Source: an uncultured Atopobium sp. (GTDB lineage Bacteria > Actinomycetota > Coriobacteriia > Coriobacteriales > Atopobiaceae). From it: a DNA stretch of 64,000 nucleotides. Position 1 is the first letter of the stretch. Every line of letters starts with the position of its first letter. The translations under genes and the position numbers were made by a program. The stretch covers positions 17,630-81,629 of the forward strand of contig CALIAD010000047.1 of NCBI GenBank assembly GCA_938041635.1. The letters run 5' to 3'. This document shows positions 45,684-54,153 of this stretch, piece after piece. Below the pieces are notes generated by a model. That model did no database searches, was not told the origin of the DNA, and worked only from the letters and a program-made list of their open reading frames with translations.

Positions 45684-47276
45684 TTAGCTGTCAGAACCTC
45701 TGCGGTTCTCGCCCTCAAGAGCACGGATTGGTCCGATGTCCTGAGTGGTCTCAAGAGCGCCCAGGTAGTTACCCTCTTCATCGCGAACGGCAAAGTAACG
45801 GACGTAGAGGAACTTATCTCTGACCTCAAACCAGAACTCGGAGGAGTCGCTACGACCGCTCCTGAATTCGGTGAGGATGCGACGAACAGCTTCCTGGCTC
45901 TTTGGTGGATGGCAGTCATATACGTCACGGCCAAGGCAGCTCTTAGGACGAGGGAAAGCTCGGGTGTCGCCGTGGCTGAAGTAACGTGTCTTGTCATCAG
46001 CGTCAACAAAGGTAATGTCGAGCGGAATAGTTGCAAAGACAGCCTCAAGCTGCGGAATGGTGAACTCACCGGTAGAGAGCTTAACCTTACCGTTAGCAGA
46101 AATTGCTTCCTCTTCTGCTTCAGCGTTATTCTCGTCCATAGCGGCTGCGGCTTCCATCTCTTTAAGTTTGTCGTTTGCAAGCTCAAGAGGATCTGCGTGC
46201 CATGAAGGAGGGTTGACGCCAAATGCGTGACCAAATTCGTTCTCCTCAGCGGCAATCTGGGTCCACTGAGTAGCAGTTAGGTGCTCAAGGGAAAGTGGAA
46301 TGAGGACGTTTTCTTCCTTGGATGCCATGGACTCAGCACCCTCAATAGCCTCATCCAGGTAGTCAGCAACGGCTGCCATAAGGCCTGCATCATACTGGCC
46401 GTATGCAGTCTCGAGCAGAGCCTCTGCACCGTTAACAGCGTTTCTTACCTCATCGTCCTTACCCCACATAACCTTTGAAGGACCAGTGATATCGTGGCGC
46501 TCAAGATGAGGGAAGAGCAGCTCTTCCTTGCGCTTGTAGTGAACAAAGACCTCATCAAAGGCATCCATATCAGCCTTTAGAATTGCTGCAACACCAGCGC
46601 ACTCTTCGTTGCTGGAAGACTCGGTAAGCGTACGAGCACGCTTCACATCTGGAGCAACGCGGTCATGGATAAAGGCAAGAATTCGGTCGTTCTCTTGGCG
46701 CATGGTCCAAACAGGATGGCCAGGGGTCTCTTCAACAGCACCTGTTGGTGCGCAAGAAACCTTGCCTTCAAAGAGAGCAGCATGAACGTCACAGAGCTTC
46801 AGGACCTTCTCCATAGGAACACCGCCAGCAATGAGCTCCTGTTCAGCACTAGAGATCTCTGAGCCAGAAACGTCCTTGAAGTTACGAGCAAAGTCCTCGC
46901 GAACAGCCTCGATGTCCTCACCGTCGTTGAGGCGCTCAAGATATTGGGCGATAAGAGCTTTGCGCTCCTCAGGAGTCTGCGCGATAGGTGCGTTCTCTGC
47001 CTCTGCGGGTTTCTCGTCAGCTGGGGTTTCTGCTGCTGCAGGCTCCTCATCACCAAGAATGGTAAAGCCGTGAGAGCGGAAGATTGCTTTGAGCTCTTCA
47101 AGGTCTACGCCTTTGTGGTCGCAACCTTTTGGAATGGTCATAAAGCGTCCCATGGTCTGAAGACGGCCTGGCTCGGTAATCTCGGCAAAGCCATTTTCTG
47201 CCATGAGGCCTTTAATAACGGGATACTTAGTGCAAATCTCATAAACGGATTTGCTTAAATCAAGAACCTGTGCCAT
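45684..47276 (-). CDS. DUF1858/DUF438/hemerythrin/PAS multi-domain protein
   Basis: Four modules can be read in 530 residues: an N-terminal DUF1858-like domain (LDLSKSVYEICTKYPVIKGL), a DUF438 domain (about 100-170, YLERLNDGEDIEAVREDFA), a hemerythrin-like HHE domain with His/Glu ligands (GHPVWTMRQENDRI, HYKRKEELLFPHLERHD, EENVLIPLSLEHL) and a C-terminal PAS domain (FATIPLDITFVDADDKTRYF, YDCHPPKSQEAVRRIL). Such proteins are thought to sense O2, NO or redox state; there is no output domain. A Glu/Ala linker separates DUF1858 from DUF438. The ATG at 47276 follows AGAGGAG. Confidence 0.85.
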   Translation of the reverse strand: MAQVLDLSKSVYEICTKYPVIKGLMAENGFAEITEPGRLQTMGRFMTIPKGCDHKGVDLEELKAIFRSHGFTILGDEEPAAAETPADEKPAEAENAPIAQTPEERKALIAQYLERLNDGEDIEAVREDFARNFKDVSGSEISSAEQELIAGGVPMEKVLKLCDVHAALFEGKVSCAPTGAVEETPGHPVWTMRQENDRILAFIHDRVAPDVKRARTLTESSSNEECAGVAAILKADMDAFDEVFVHYKRKEELLFPHLERHDITGPSKVMWGKDDEVRNAVNGAEALLETAYGQYDAGLMAAVADYLDEAIEGAESMASKEENVLIPLSLEHLTATQWTQIAAEENEFGHAFGVNPPSWHADPLELANDKLKEMEAAAAMDENNAEAEEEAISANGKVKLSTGEFTIPQLEAVFATIPLDITFVDADDKTRYFSHGDTRAFPRPKSCLGRDVYDCHPPKSQEAVRRILTEFRSGRSDSSEFWFEVRDKFLYVRYFAVRDEEGNYLGALETTQDIGPIRALEGENRRGSDS

Positions 47277-47434
47277 ACGGGCTCCTCTCGGATAGGTTTA
47301 GAAAGTCTACTATGGCTTACTTTATACCCAAAGTGTGACAGGAGTTCCATATGGCTTTTGTTGTGGTTACAACAAAACAGAAATTATTCTTTAGTTCTAA
47401 AAGAGATCAGAATGAGAACCGGTCCTAAAAGATT

Positions 47435-47713
47435 TTAAGCATCTAGGACCTCCGACATTGCGTCGGAGAATGAGACATAGTGCTTGTAATTTTCTGGATG
47501 CTCTTTCATGTTGGTGTATTCATTAAGAGCCTCTATAGTTTGAGCATTAGGAATTTCTCGCTTGATTTCAAAAGGGATTCCCTGCTCACGAACAGTCTGA
47601 CGAAGAAAAATGGTAATAGCAGTAGTAAGATCCATGCCTAAATCTCTGAGAAGCTCTTGAGCATTCTTTTTAAGGGTTGGATCCAAATTTATATTTGTGC
47701 TTACTTTTGCCAT
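47435..47713 (-). CDS. RelB/DinJ-family antitoxin without adjacent toxin
   Basis: The 92-residue protein starts with the ribbon-helix-helix pattern of DinJ/RelB (KVSTNINLDPTLKKNAQELL, then LGMDLTTAITIFLRQTVREQGIPFEI), and its C-terminal half is polar, as in toxin-binding regions. ATG 47713 follows AAAGGCGGG. A RelE/YafQ toxin would normally follow at once, but the next 158 bases on this strand hold no such gene before the DUF438 gene. It has its own promoter and palindromes upstream, so it is probably expressed. Confidence 0.85.
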   Translation of the reverse strand: MAKVSTNINLDPTLKKNAQELLRDLGMDLTTAITIFLRQTVREQGIPFEIKREIPNAQTIEALNEYTNMKEHPENYKHYVSFSDAMSEVLDA

Positions 47714-47728
47714 GATTACCCGCCTTTC

Positions 47729-47805
47729 TTGTAGTTTTGTTATACAAGATAAAGACTGTGGAGTCAATAATTATGTGCGTATTATAGGTACAACACGCAC
47801 ATAAT
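47729..47805 (-). promoter_or_regulatory. Antitoxin promoter with two inverted repeats
   Basis: On the minus strand TTGACT (47767-47762) and TATAAC (47744-47739) are 17 bases apart. A CTTGTA/TACAAG repeat (47729-47749) overlaps the -10, and a perfect 11-base repeat, ATTATGTGCGT (47770-47780) with ACGCACATAAT (47795-47805), lies just upstream of the -35. Both fit autoregulation by a ribbon-helix-helix antitoxin. Confidence 0.7.
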
Positions 47806-47831
47806 ATGAATATATCGAAGGGAAGATAACC

Positions 47832-49007
47832 CTATTCTGCGCTCTTTAGGGTAAATGACAGAAGAACCGGGTTGTGATCAGAATAGGCAAATTGCGTGTC
47901 AATGTTTCTGGCGGTTGCAACAACGTTATCCGAGACAATCCAGCCATCAACTGTGGTGGTGTATGTCTTGTCCTTCTCGTATGGGATGTCATCTCCGCGG
48001 CAGGTAGGAACGTTGGTAAGGTTGTCTGGAGCTACAACGCTAAAGCCTTCTGGCAAATCAGAATCTTTGAGTTCTGCTACCCAGTCTGGTACCTGCTGAA
48101 CAGAAGGATAGAGTGTAAGCGAGCCCAAAATGGCATGGTTCCAGTCGCCACCCGCAATAACGTAATTACCCTTAGCGCGCTCCTCAGACATTATTTTGGT
48201 TAGAAGTGCAAGCTGCTGCGCGCGACTAGTGCCACCTTTGTCGTAGGCAGACATGTGGCTGTTAATAAGTACCAGCTCATGACCATCGCTGGTAGGATAG
48301 CGTGTAATCATAAAGCAACGGTCTAGGTCAAAGAATTTTGTTGGGAATGACTCATCAATGGGGTAGGTACGACGAGTTGCGCTAGAAGCAAGTACGTTTG
48401 AAAGCGTCAGAATTCCAGAGTTAGAGGTTCCGTGGAACTCTGTGAGTGGATAGGCGAGAAACGCGGTGTGGAAGTTCTGCGCAAAATATGATGCGTAGGA
48501 TCCAAAGCGGCTCTCTGCCTCAGAAACTTGATTGACGTGCCAGCTTCTATCGGATGAGGTATCAATCTCTTGGAAAAGAATAAAGTCAGGGGCTGTACCG
48601 CCATTCAGAGAAGAAACGGTGTTCAGGGCACCGTTTGTGGTGTAAAGAACGGAGTTTCTGCTTACCGCGCGTCCGTGAGTTCCCACGGTGCGTGTGCCAT
48701 CCTGCATGATGCCTTCATCCATAAAGAAGGTGTAATCAGGGGTGTAAGCACCAAAGCCAATGTTGTAGGTCGAAGCTGTGTAGGTTTGGCCTACCTGTAC
48801 AGTTGTAGCCTCAGGAGAAGCACCTTGATTGGATACAGGAGTATTGTCAGGAATGCGATAGTAATTAAGCTGCAGGTAGAGGGCATATCCACCAACAACC
48901 AGTAAAGCTAGAACAAAAAGCCCGCCTACAAATTTGAAAAGTGGTGCAAGAACCCTTTTTAGAAGGCCAATAATAAACTTAAGGCCAAGAGACAAAACTC
49001 TTTTCAT
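47832..49007 (-). CDS. Endonuclease/exonuclease/phosphatase family protein, membrane-anchored
   Basis: This 391-residue protein has an N-terminal basic stretch and one membrane span (about 25-48), then a DNase I-like domain: ASTYNIGFGAY, FILFQEIDTSSDR (catalytic Glu), LINSHMSAYD, VIAGGDWNHA, TTVDGWIV and SDHNPVLL. These are the metal and catalytic motifs of the fold, which includes nucleases, sphingomyelinases and phosphoinositide phosphatases. The domain is predicted outside the membrane. The substrate is not determined. ATG 49007 follows GAGG. Confidence 0.88.
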   Translation of the reverse strand: MKRVLSLGLKFIIGLLKRVLAPLFKFVGGLFVLALLVVGGYALYLQLNYYRIPDNTPVSNQGASPEATTVQVGQTYTASTYNIGFGAYTPDYTFFMDEGIMQDGTRTVGTHGRAVSRNSVLYTTNGALNTVSSLNGGTAPDFILFQEIDTSSDRSWHVNQVSEAESRFGSYASYFAQNFHTAFLAYPLTEFHGTSNSGILTLSNVLASSATRRTYPIDESFPTKFFDLDRCFMITRYPTSDGHELVLINSHMSAYDKGGTSRAQQLALLTKIMSEERAKGNYVIAGGDWNHAILGSLTLYPSVQQVPDWVAELKDSDLPEGFSVVAPDNLTNVPTCRGDDIPYEKDKTYTTTVDGWIVSDNVVATARNIDTQFAYSDHNPVLLSFTLKSAE

Positions 49008-49084
49008 GCGAACCTCGTATCAATCAAGTGTCGTATGATTTAAATGATAACTATTATGGATTGAAATTACTTTGAGGAGTTTGT

Positions 49085-50236
49085 ATGTCGCTATCAAGAA
49101 ATACAACACTAGAGCTTTTCAAACCCTCTGGTATCAGGCGTTTCTCGGCACTTGCTGCTGCAACACCAGGATGTATTTCTTTAACCATTGGAGAGCCGGG
49201 AGAAGACACTCCAGCTCCTATTTGCAACTTAGTAGACAGAGAACTTGCAGCTGGAAACACTCACTATCCACCTAACATCGGTACTCCTGAGCTTAGAAGA
49301 GCTATTGCCGATTGGGAGTCAGCTCGTGGTATGAGGGTTAGTCCAGACGGCATTGTAGTTACCGTGGGAGCTGCGGAAGCCATTTCTGCAACTATGCTGA
49401 CCCTTATGAATCCAGGTGATGAAGTTATCATTCCTGAACCAGCGTATCTGGTATACAAAACACTCTGCCAGCTTAATCGTGGTGTAGTTGTGCCGCTTGA
49501 TACCAGCGCCAATCATTTCCAGATTGATGCTGAGCAGCTTAAATCAAAGATTTCAGAGAAGACAAAGCTTATTGTGCTGACTTCTCCCAACAATCCTACG
49601 GGATGTGTTTATACAAAAGAGTCGCTTGATGCGGTGGCAGAACTTGCCCGCAAGCACGGCTTTTATGTGATGTGTGATGACGTTTATAGAGAGCTTGCCT
49701 ATGTTGAGGACGTTCCACGTTTTGTTGAGCTCTATCCAGACTTAGCTGATCGCTGCATTGTGACAAATAGTTTCTCAAAGCCATGGGCAATGACGGGTTG
49801 GAGACTTGGCTGGGTTGCTACCTCTGATGAGCTTGCGACAGATATTGGAAAGGTTCACGCCCAGCTAGTGTCTTCTGTTCCTTCATTTTTGCAGCCAGCT
49901 GCTCTCTATGCACTTTCTTACGATGTCACGCCTATGCGCACAAACTATCAAAAGCGCAGGCAGATTGTGCTTTCTGCACTTGAAGACATGAAACTTCCTG
50001 TTGAAGAGCCAGAAGGAGCCTTCTACGCATTCCCATCAATCAAGGAATTTGCCCTTGATTCTGAGGCGTTTTGTGAGCGAGCAATCAAGGAGTTTGGTAT
50101 TGCACTGGTGCCTGGCGTTTTCTTCGGCGCTGAGGGCTATGTGCGTATTAGTTACGCTGCCTCAGACAAGAATCTGACAGAAGGTCTTTCTCGCCTTAAG
50201 ACTTTTGTTAATACTTTGCGAGAAGAACAAAACTAG
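49085..50236 (+). CDS. Class I/II PLP-dependent aminotransferase
   Basis: The 383-residue enzyme has the fold-type I pattern: LTIGEPGEDTPAPI, the HYPPNIGTPELRRAIADW segment, LTSPNNPTGCVY, CDDVYREL and the PLP lysine in NSFSKPWAMTGWRLGW (Lys near 232). It resembles aspartate aminotransferases and the PatA-type N-acetyl-LL-diaminopimelate aminotransferase. Its position just upstream of the lysA-dap operon with an acetylase-type DapH suggests the latter role, but it lies before the lysine riboswitch and so escapes that control. ATG 49085 follows GAGGAG. Confidence 0.85.
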   Translation: MSLSRNTTLELFKPSGIRRFSALAAATPGCISLTIGEPGEDTPAPICNLVDRELAAGNTHYPPNIGTPELRRAIADWESARGMRVSPDGIVVTVGAAEAISATMLTLMNPGDEVIIPEPAYLVYKTLCQLNRGVVVPLDTSANHFQIDAEQLKSKISEKTKLIVLTSPNNPTGCVYTKESLDAVAELARKHGFYVMCDDVYRELAYVEDVPRFVELYPDLADRCIVTNSFSKPWAMTGWRLGWVATSDELATDIGKVHAQLVSSVPSFLQPAALYALSYDVTPMRTNYQKRRQIVLSALEDMKLPVEEPEGAFYAFPSIKEFALDSEAFCERAIKEFGIALVPGVFFGAEGYVRISYAASDKNLTEGLSRLKTFVNTLREEQN

Positions 50237-50267
50237 CCCAAATACAGAGCTTTCTGTGGTAGGGTTT

Positions 50268-50425
50268 TACTGTCAATAGAGGAGCGAGCACGATGGGTTC
50301 TGGGTTAGTCGGCAGGCAGTGACCCCAGAAGGAGGCGAGGTTCGCCGAACTTGGCAATCAGGCGTGGTTGTCAGGTGGGCTTGTATGAAATACATGCAAG
50401 ACTGTCCGAGATTTCGGGGGTGCTA
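50268..50425 (+). promoter_or_regulatory. Lysine riboswitch (L box) aptamer
   Basis: The conserved L-box elements are present in order: AGAGGAGCGAGC near 50277, the AGAAGGAGGCGAGGTTCGCC block near 50327, CGCCGAACTTGG, a P5 hairpin (CTTGTATG/CATGCAAG-type near 50380-50400) and GACTGTCCGAG near 50400. It stands directly before lysA. It senses free L-lysine and should reduce expression of the lysine operon when lysine is plentiful. Confidence 0.88.
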
Positions 50426-50463
50426 CTTTGACGGTGTATTGCGCCCCCAATTTGAGGGGGAGC
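50416..50463 (+). promoter_or_regulatory. Expression platform of the lysine riboswitch sequestering the lysA start region
   Basis: GCGCCCCC (50441-50448) can pair either with the upstream GGGGGTGC (50416-50423) or with the downstream GGGGGAGC (50456-50463), which contains the lysA ribosome binding site. The two hairpins exclude each other. Only three T residues follow, so control is likely translational. Which state lysine stabilises is inferred, not shown. Confidence 0.6.
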
Positions 50464-50464
50464 T

Positions 50465-51769
50465 TTGAGTAAGAAACCGTTTGTTTCTGTAGATGCCCTA
50501 GAGGCAATCACTACGACGTATCCAACGCCATTTCATCTGTATAACAAAGCAGAGATTGTTCGCCGAGCAAAGCTGTTACAAGAGGCTTTTAGCTGGAACG
50601 CTGGCTTTAAAGAGTACTTTGCGGTTAAGGCTACGCCAAATCCTTATATTGTGAGATTGCTGGCAGAGCTTGGTTGTGGCTGTGACTGTGCAAATGCCAC
50701 AGAACTCACCCTTGCAAAAGCCTGTGGAGTCACCGGTCAAAACATTATGCTCTCGTCAAACGACACTACGGTGCTTGACTTTGCTCGCGCTCATGAGCTG
50801 GGAGCCATTATCAACTTAGACGCTGGCGGCGACATGCTTACAACGCTTGAAGAAGCAGTGGGAAGCAACATGCCGCAGGTCATATGCGCACGCCTTAATC
50901 CAGGCGGTGTGTTTGAGTCGCAAAACGGCATTATTGGAAATCCCGATGATGCTAAGTTTGGCATGACAGAAGAGCAGCTTTTCCAGACGTTTGCGTATCT
51001 TAAGACCAAAGGTGTCACTGAGTTTGGCCTCCATGCTTTCCTAGCTAGTAACGCTCAAGAGGAAGATTACTATCCAAACCTTGCGCGTGTCCTCTTTAAG
51101 TTGGCCGTTAAGCTGCACAAAGAACTTGATATTCATATTGGATTTATCGATCTTTCTGGTGGCATTGGTGTGGCGTATGAGCCAGATCAGGTTGAGCCTG
51201 ACGTCTTGGCCATTGGTCAGGGTGTAAAGCGTGCCTTTGAAGAGGTCTTAGTTCCTGCTGGTATGGGAGACGTTGCCATTTACACCGAGCTTGGACGCTG
51301 GCTCTTGGGCCCCGCCGGTACGCTTGTTACTCGCGTTTTGCACCAAAAAGAGACATACCGCCACTACCTTGGCGTAGATGCGTGTGCGGCAAACCTTATG
51401 CGTCCTGCAATCTATGACGCCTACCATCACATCACTGTTATGGGCAAAGAGGATGCCCCTGCAACTCATACGTACAACGTTGTGGGCGGACTTTGCGAGA
51501 ATAACGATCAGTTTGCAAAGAATCGCCAGCTCCCAGAGGTAGCTGTGGGTGACCTCTTGTTTATTCACGATACAGGCGCTCATGGTTTCTCGATGGGCTA
51601 TAACTACAACGGCCGTCTGCGCTCCGCTGAGCTGCTGCTTCTAGAAAATGGATCCGTGCAGCTTATTCGCCGCGCTGAGACAGAAGCCGATTACTTTGCA
51701 ACGCTTGCATTTGATGGCTCCGATTTTTCTGATCTTGCGCAACAAACAACTATAAACACCACACGTTAG
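50465..51769 (+). CDS. lysA: Diaminopimelate decarboxylase
   Basis: LysA makes L-lysine from meso-diaminopimelate with PLP. The 434-residue fold-type III enzyme has the PLP lysine in YFAVKATPNPYI (Lys 55), LSSNDTT, INLDAGGDMLTTLEEA, the glycine-rich IDLSGGIGV and LGGLCEN-like GGLCENND near the C-terminus. It starts with TTG at 50465 right behind GAGGGGGAG, a weak start that suits control by the riboswitch. It is the first gene of lysA-dapA-dapB-dapH-tgt. Confidence 0.95.
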   Translation: MSKKPFVSVDALEAITTTYPTPFHLYNKAEIVRRAKLLQEAFSWNAGFKEYFAVKATPNPYIVRLLAELGCGCDCANATELTLAKACGVTGQNIMLSSNDTTVLDFARAHELGAIINLDAGGDMLTTLEEAVGSNMPQVICARLNPGGVFESQNGIIGNPDDAKFGMTEEQLFQTFAYLKTKGVTEFGLHAFLASNAQEEDYYPNLARVLFKLAVKLHKELDIHIGFIDLSGGIGVAYEPDQVEPDVLAIGQGVKRAFEEVLVPAGMGDVAIYTELGRWLLGPAGTLVTRVLHQKETYRHYLGVDACAANLMRPAIYDAYHHITVMGKEDAPATHTYNVVGGLCENNDQFAKNRQLPEVAVGDLLFIHDTGAHGFSMGYNYNGRLRSAELLLLENGSVQLIRRAETEADYFATLAFDGSDFSDLAQQTTINTTR

Positions 51770-51784
51770 AGGGCGAGAAAAACT

Positions 51785-52678
51785 ATGGACATGAAGAACG
51801 TAACTGGCGCAATTACCGCTTTAGTAACCCCATTTGATGCACAGGGAAATGTTGACTTTGAGGCACTTGAGCACTTTGTTGATTTCCAGATTGAGCAGGG
51901 AATTGACGGTATTTTGGCCCTTGGTACTACTGGCGAGTCCTCAACCATGACAGACGAGGAGGACATCGAGGTAGTTAAGGCCATTCTTGCACGAGCCCAG
52001 GGCAGAGTTCCTGTTATCGGCGGTGCTGGCTCCAACTCTTCCGCTGAGTCTTTGCGTAAAGCAGAGGCCCTGGAGAAGGCGGGTGTCGATGGTCTTTTGC
52101 TGATTACTCCTTACTACAACAAGAGTAACGAAGAGGGCATCTACCAGCACTTCTCGTATGTACTCGACCGCGTTGATGTTCCTTGTATTTTGTATAACAT
52201 TCCTGGTAGAACAGGTTGCTCTATTTCTGAGCGTAATGTTCAGAGGCTTGCGGCACATCCAAATGCATGGGGTATTAAAGAGGCTTCTGGAGACATCGCA
52301 TACGCAACAAAGGTTGCTCGTTATCTGAGCGATGACTTTACTATGTGGTCCGGAAATGACGATATGATTGTGCCTCTGCTTTCTCTTGGTGCCTCTGGCG
52401 TTATTTCTGTTTGGTCTAACCTTGATCCAAAGATGGTTCATGACCTAGTAGCTGCATGGCATCGAGGAGAGGTTTCTCTTGCCCGTGAGCTACAGCTTCA
52501 GTATCTTGACCTGGTTCACGCGCTCTTCTGCGAGGTTAATCCAATTCCTGTTAAGGCCGCTCTGGCTCGTATGGGACTTATGGAAGAAAATTATCGTCTA
52601 CCTCTGTGGAAGATGACAGAAGAGCATGCAGAGGTGCTTGAGAATGCTATGAGAAAGGCTGGTCTTCTTGATGCCTAG
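51785..52678 (+). CDS. dapA: 4-hydroxy-tetrahydrodipicolinate synthase
   Basis: DapA condenses pyruvate and aspartate semialdehyde. The 297-residue TIM barrel shows ALGTTGESSTM, LLLITPYYNKSNEEG (catalytic Tyr), YNIPGRTGCSIS and the Schiff-base lysine in GIKEASGD near 164. ATG 51785 is close behind a GGCGAGAA copy (51772-51779). The end overlaps dapB by 8 bases. Confidence 0.97.
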   Translation: MDMKNVTGAITALVTPFDAQGNVDFEALEHFVDFQIEQGIDGILALGTTGESSTMTDEEDIEVVKAILARAQGRVPVIGGAGSNSSAESLRKAEALEKAGVDGLLLITPYYNKSNEEGIYQHFSYVLDRVDVPCILYNIPGRTGCSISERNVQRLAAHPNAWGIKEASGDIAYATKVARYLSDDFTMWSGNDDMIVPLLSLGASGVISVWSNLDPKMVHDLVAAWHRGEVSLARELQLQYLDLVHALFCEVNPIPVKAALARMGLMEENYRLPLWKMTEEHAEVLENAMRKAGLLDA

Positions 52679-53387
52679 TGCAGTAGTAATTGGTACCGGC
52701 AAGATGGGAAAGCTCATCGAGCAGACCCTGATTGCTCACGGCTTTGAGGTGCTTGGTGCGTTTGGTCACGAGAATATCAATCAGCTGAATACCGTTGAAC
52801 AGACGCCTGATGTGGTTGTGGATTTCTCTGGTGTTGCTGCCTTTGACGCTGTGGTCGGCTTTGTACGCGAGCGCGGATGCGCGCTTGTTTCTGGTACCAC
52901 GGGTTTCTCGCTAGAGCAGCTTTTGGAGTTGAAGCAGCTGGGGGAGAGCGTACCGGTGATTCACGCGGCAAACTATTCAGTGGGTGTTGCCGTGCTGAAG
53001 CGTGCGGTTGCTATGGCTGCTGAGGCACTTGACGGCTGGGATACCGAGATTGTGGAGACACATCACAACCAGAAGGTTGACGCTCCATCCGGTACAGCAA
53101 AGCTGCTGCTTGCTGCTATTGATCCAGAGGGAACTCGTCCGGTTGTTTCTGGGCGCGAGGGTTTCTGCGGAGCCCGTACCAAAGACGAGATTGGCGTGTT
53201 TGCGCTCAGAGGCGGTACTGTTGCTGGTACTCATGAGGTGCACTTCTTTGGACAGGATGAAGAAGTCTGCCTGACGCATCGTGCGACATCTCGTCAGATT
53301 TTTGTCAACGGTGCTGTTGCGTGCGCTCAGAAATTGCTTACAAAAACTCCAGGTTTTTATACCTTTGAAGAGTTGATTTTTGGATAA
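52671..53387 (+). CDS. dapB: 4-hydroxy-tetrahydrodipicolinate reductase
   Basis: DapB reduces the DapA product with NAD(P)H. The Rossmann start VVIGTGKMGKLIEQTL, VVVDFSGV, GTTGFS, AANYSVGVAVLKR and the substrate motif ETHHNQKVDAPSGTA are family marks. Length 238 is typical of the short class. ATG 52671 is preferred to the adjacent TTG 52668; the gene overlaps dapA. Confidence 0.96.
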   Translation: MPSAVVIGTGKMGKLIEQTLIAHGFEVLGAFGHENINQLNTVEQTPDVVVDFSGVAAFDAVVGFVRERGCALVSGTTGFSLEQLLELKQLGESVPVIHAANYSVGVAVLKRAVAMAAEALDGWDTEIVETHHNQKVDAPSGTAKLLLAAIDPEGTRPVVSGREGFCGARTKDEIGVFALRGGTVAGTHEVHFFGQDEEVCLTHRATSRQIFVNGAVACAQKLLTKTPGFYTFEELIFG

Positions 53388-53441
53388 ATACACGCGCTGG
53401 TCTTTATAAATCAGCGCCTGTTTGGCTAAGAAAGGACGCGC

Positions 53442-54143
53442 ATGGACGCCCAGGAAATTATTAATTACATTGCCACTTCAGAGAAGAAGACCCCCGTTAA
53501 GCTGTACGTTAAAGAGCGCGAGGGCGCTTCTGTGTCTTACGGCTCTTCTCGCGTGTATGGCGAGGGCAGCTCAAAGGTTGTCTTTGGTGACTGGTCTGAG
53601 CTTAAACGTGTTGTAGAGCAGAACACAGACGAATTTGAGTATTTTGACATCGAGAATGACCGTCGAAACTCCGGTGTTCCTCTGCTTAACATGAAGGACG
53701 TAAACGCCCGTATTGAGCCAGGTGCGCTGATTCGTGAGCGCGTTGAGATTGGTAACAACGCCGTCATTATGATGGGTGCTGTTATTAACATCGGTGCCGT
53801 TATTGGTGAAGGCACCATGATTGATATGGGTGCTGTGTTGGGTGGCCGTGCGACCGTTGGTAAGAACTGTCACATTGGTGCCGGCACTGTTCTTGCAGGT
53901 GTTGTTGAGCCCGCTTCCGCTACGCCAGTTATTGTTGAAGACAACGTGCTTATTGGCGCAAATGCCGTGGTTATCGAGGGCATTCGTGTTGGAGAAGGCG
54001 CTGTTGTAGCAGCAGGCGCCGTGGTAGTTGAGGACGTTCCAGCAAATGCTGTGGTAGCGGGATGTCCTGCACGTGTGATAAAAATGAAGGACCAGAAGAC
54101 AGAGGGCAAGACAGCTTTGGTCGATGCTCTTCGCACGTTGTAA
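53442..54143 (+). CDS. dapH: 2,3,4,5-tetrahydropyridine-2,6-dicarboxylate N-acetyltransferase
   Basis: The 233-residue protein closely follows Bacillus Dap[51 protein letters not shown], then left-handed beta-helix hexapeptide repeats ([17 protein letters not shown]) and [15 protein letters not shown]. It acetylates tetrahydrodipicolinate, committing the organism to the acetylase branch of DAP synthesis. The deacetylase DapL and epimerase DapF are not in the window. AAAGGACGC precedes the ATG. Confidence 0.95.
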   Translation: MDAQEIINYIATSEKKTPVKLYVKEREGASVSYGSSRVYGEGSSKVVFGDWSELKRVVEQNTDEFEYFDIENDRRNSGVPLLNMKDVNARIEPGALIRERVEIGNNAVIMMGAVINIGAVIGEGTMIDMGAVLGGRATVGKNCHIGAGTVLAGVVEPASATPVIVEDNVLIGANAVVIEGIRVGEGAVVAAGAVVVEDVPANAVVAGCPARVIKMKDQKTEGKTALVDALRTL

Positions 54144-54153
54144 TCGAGGTTAC

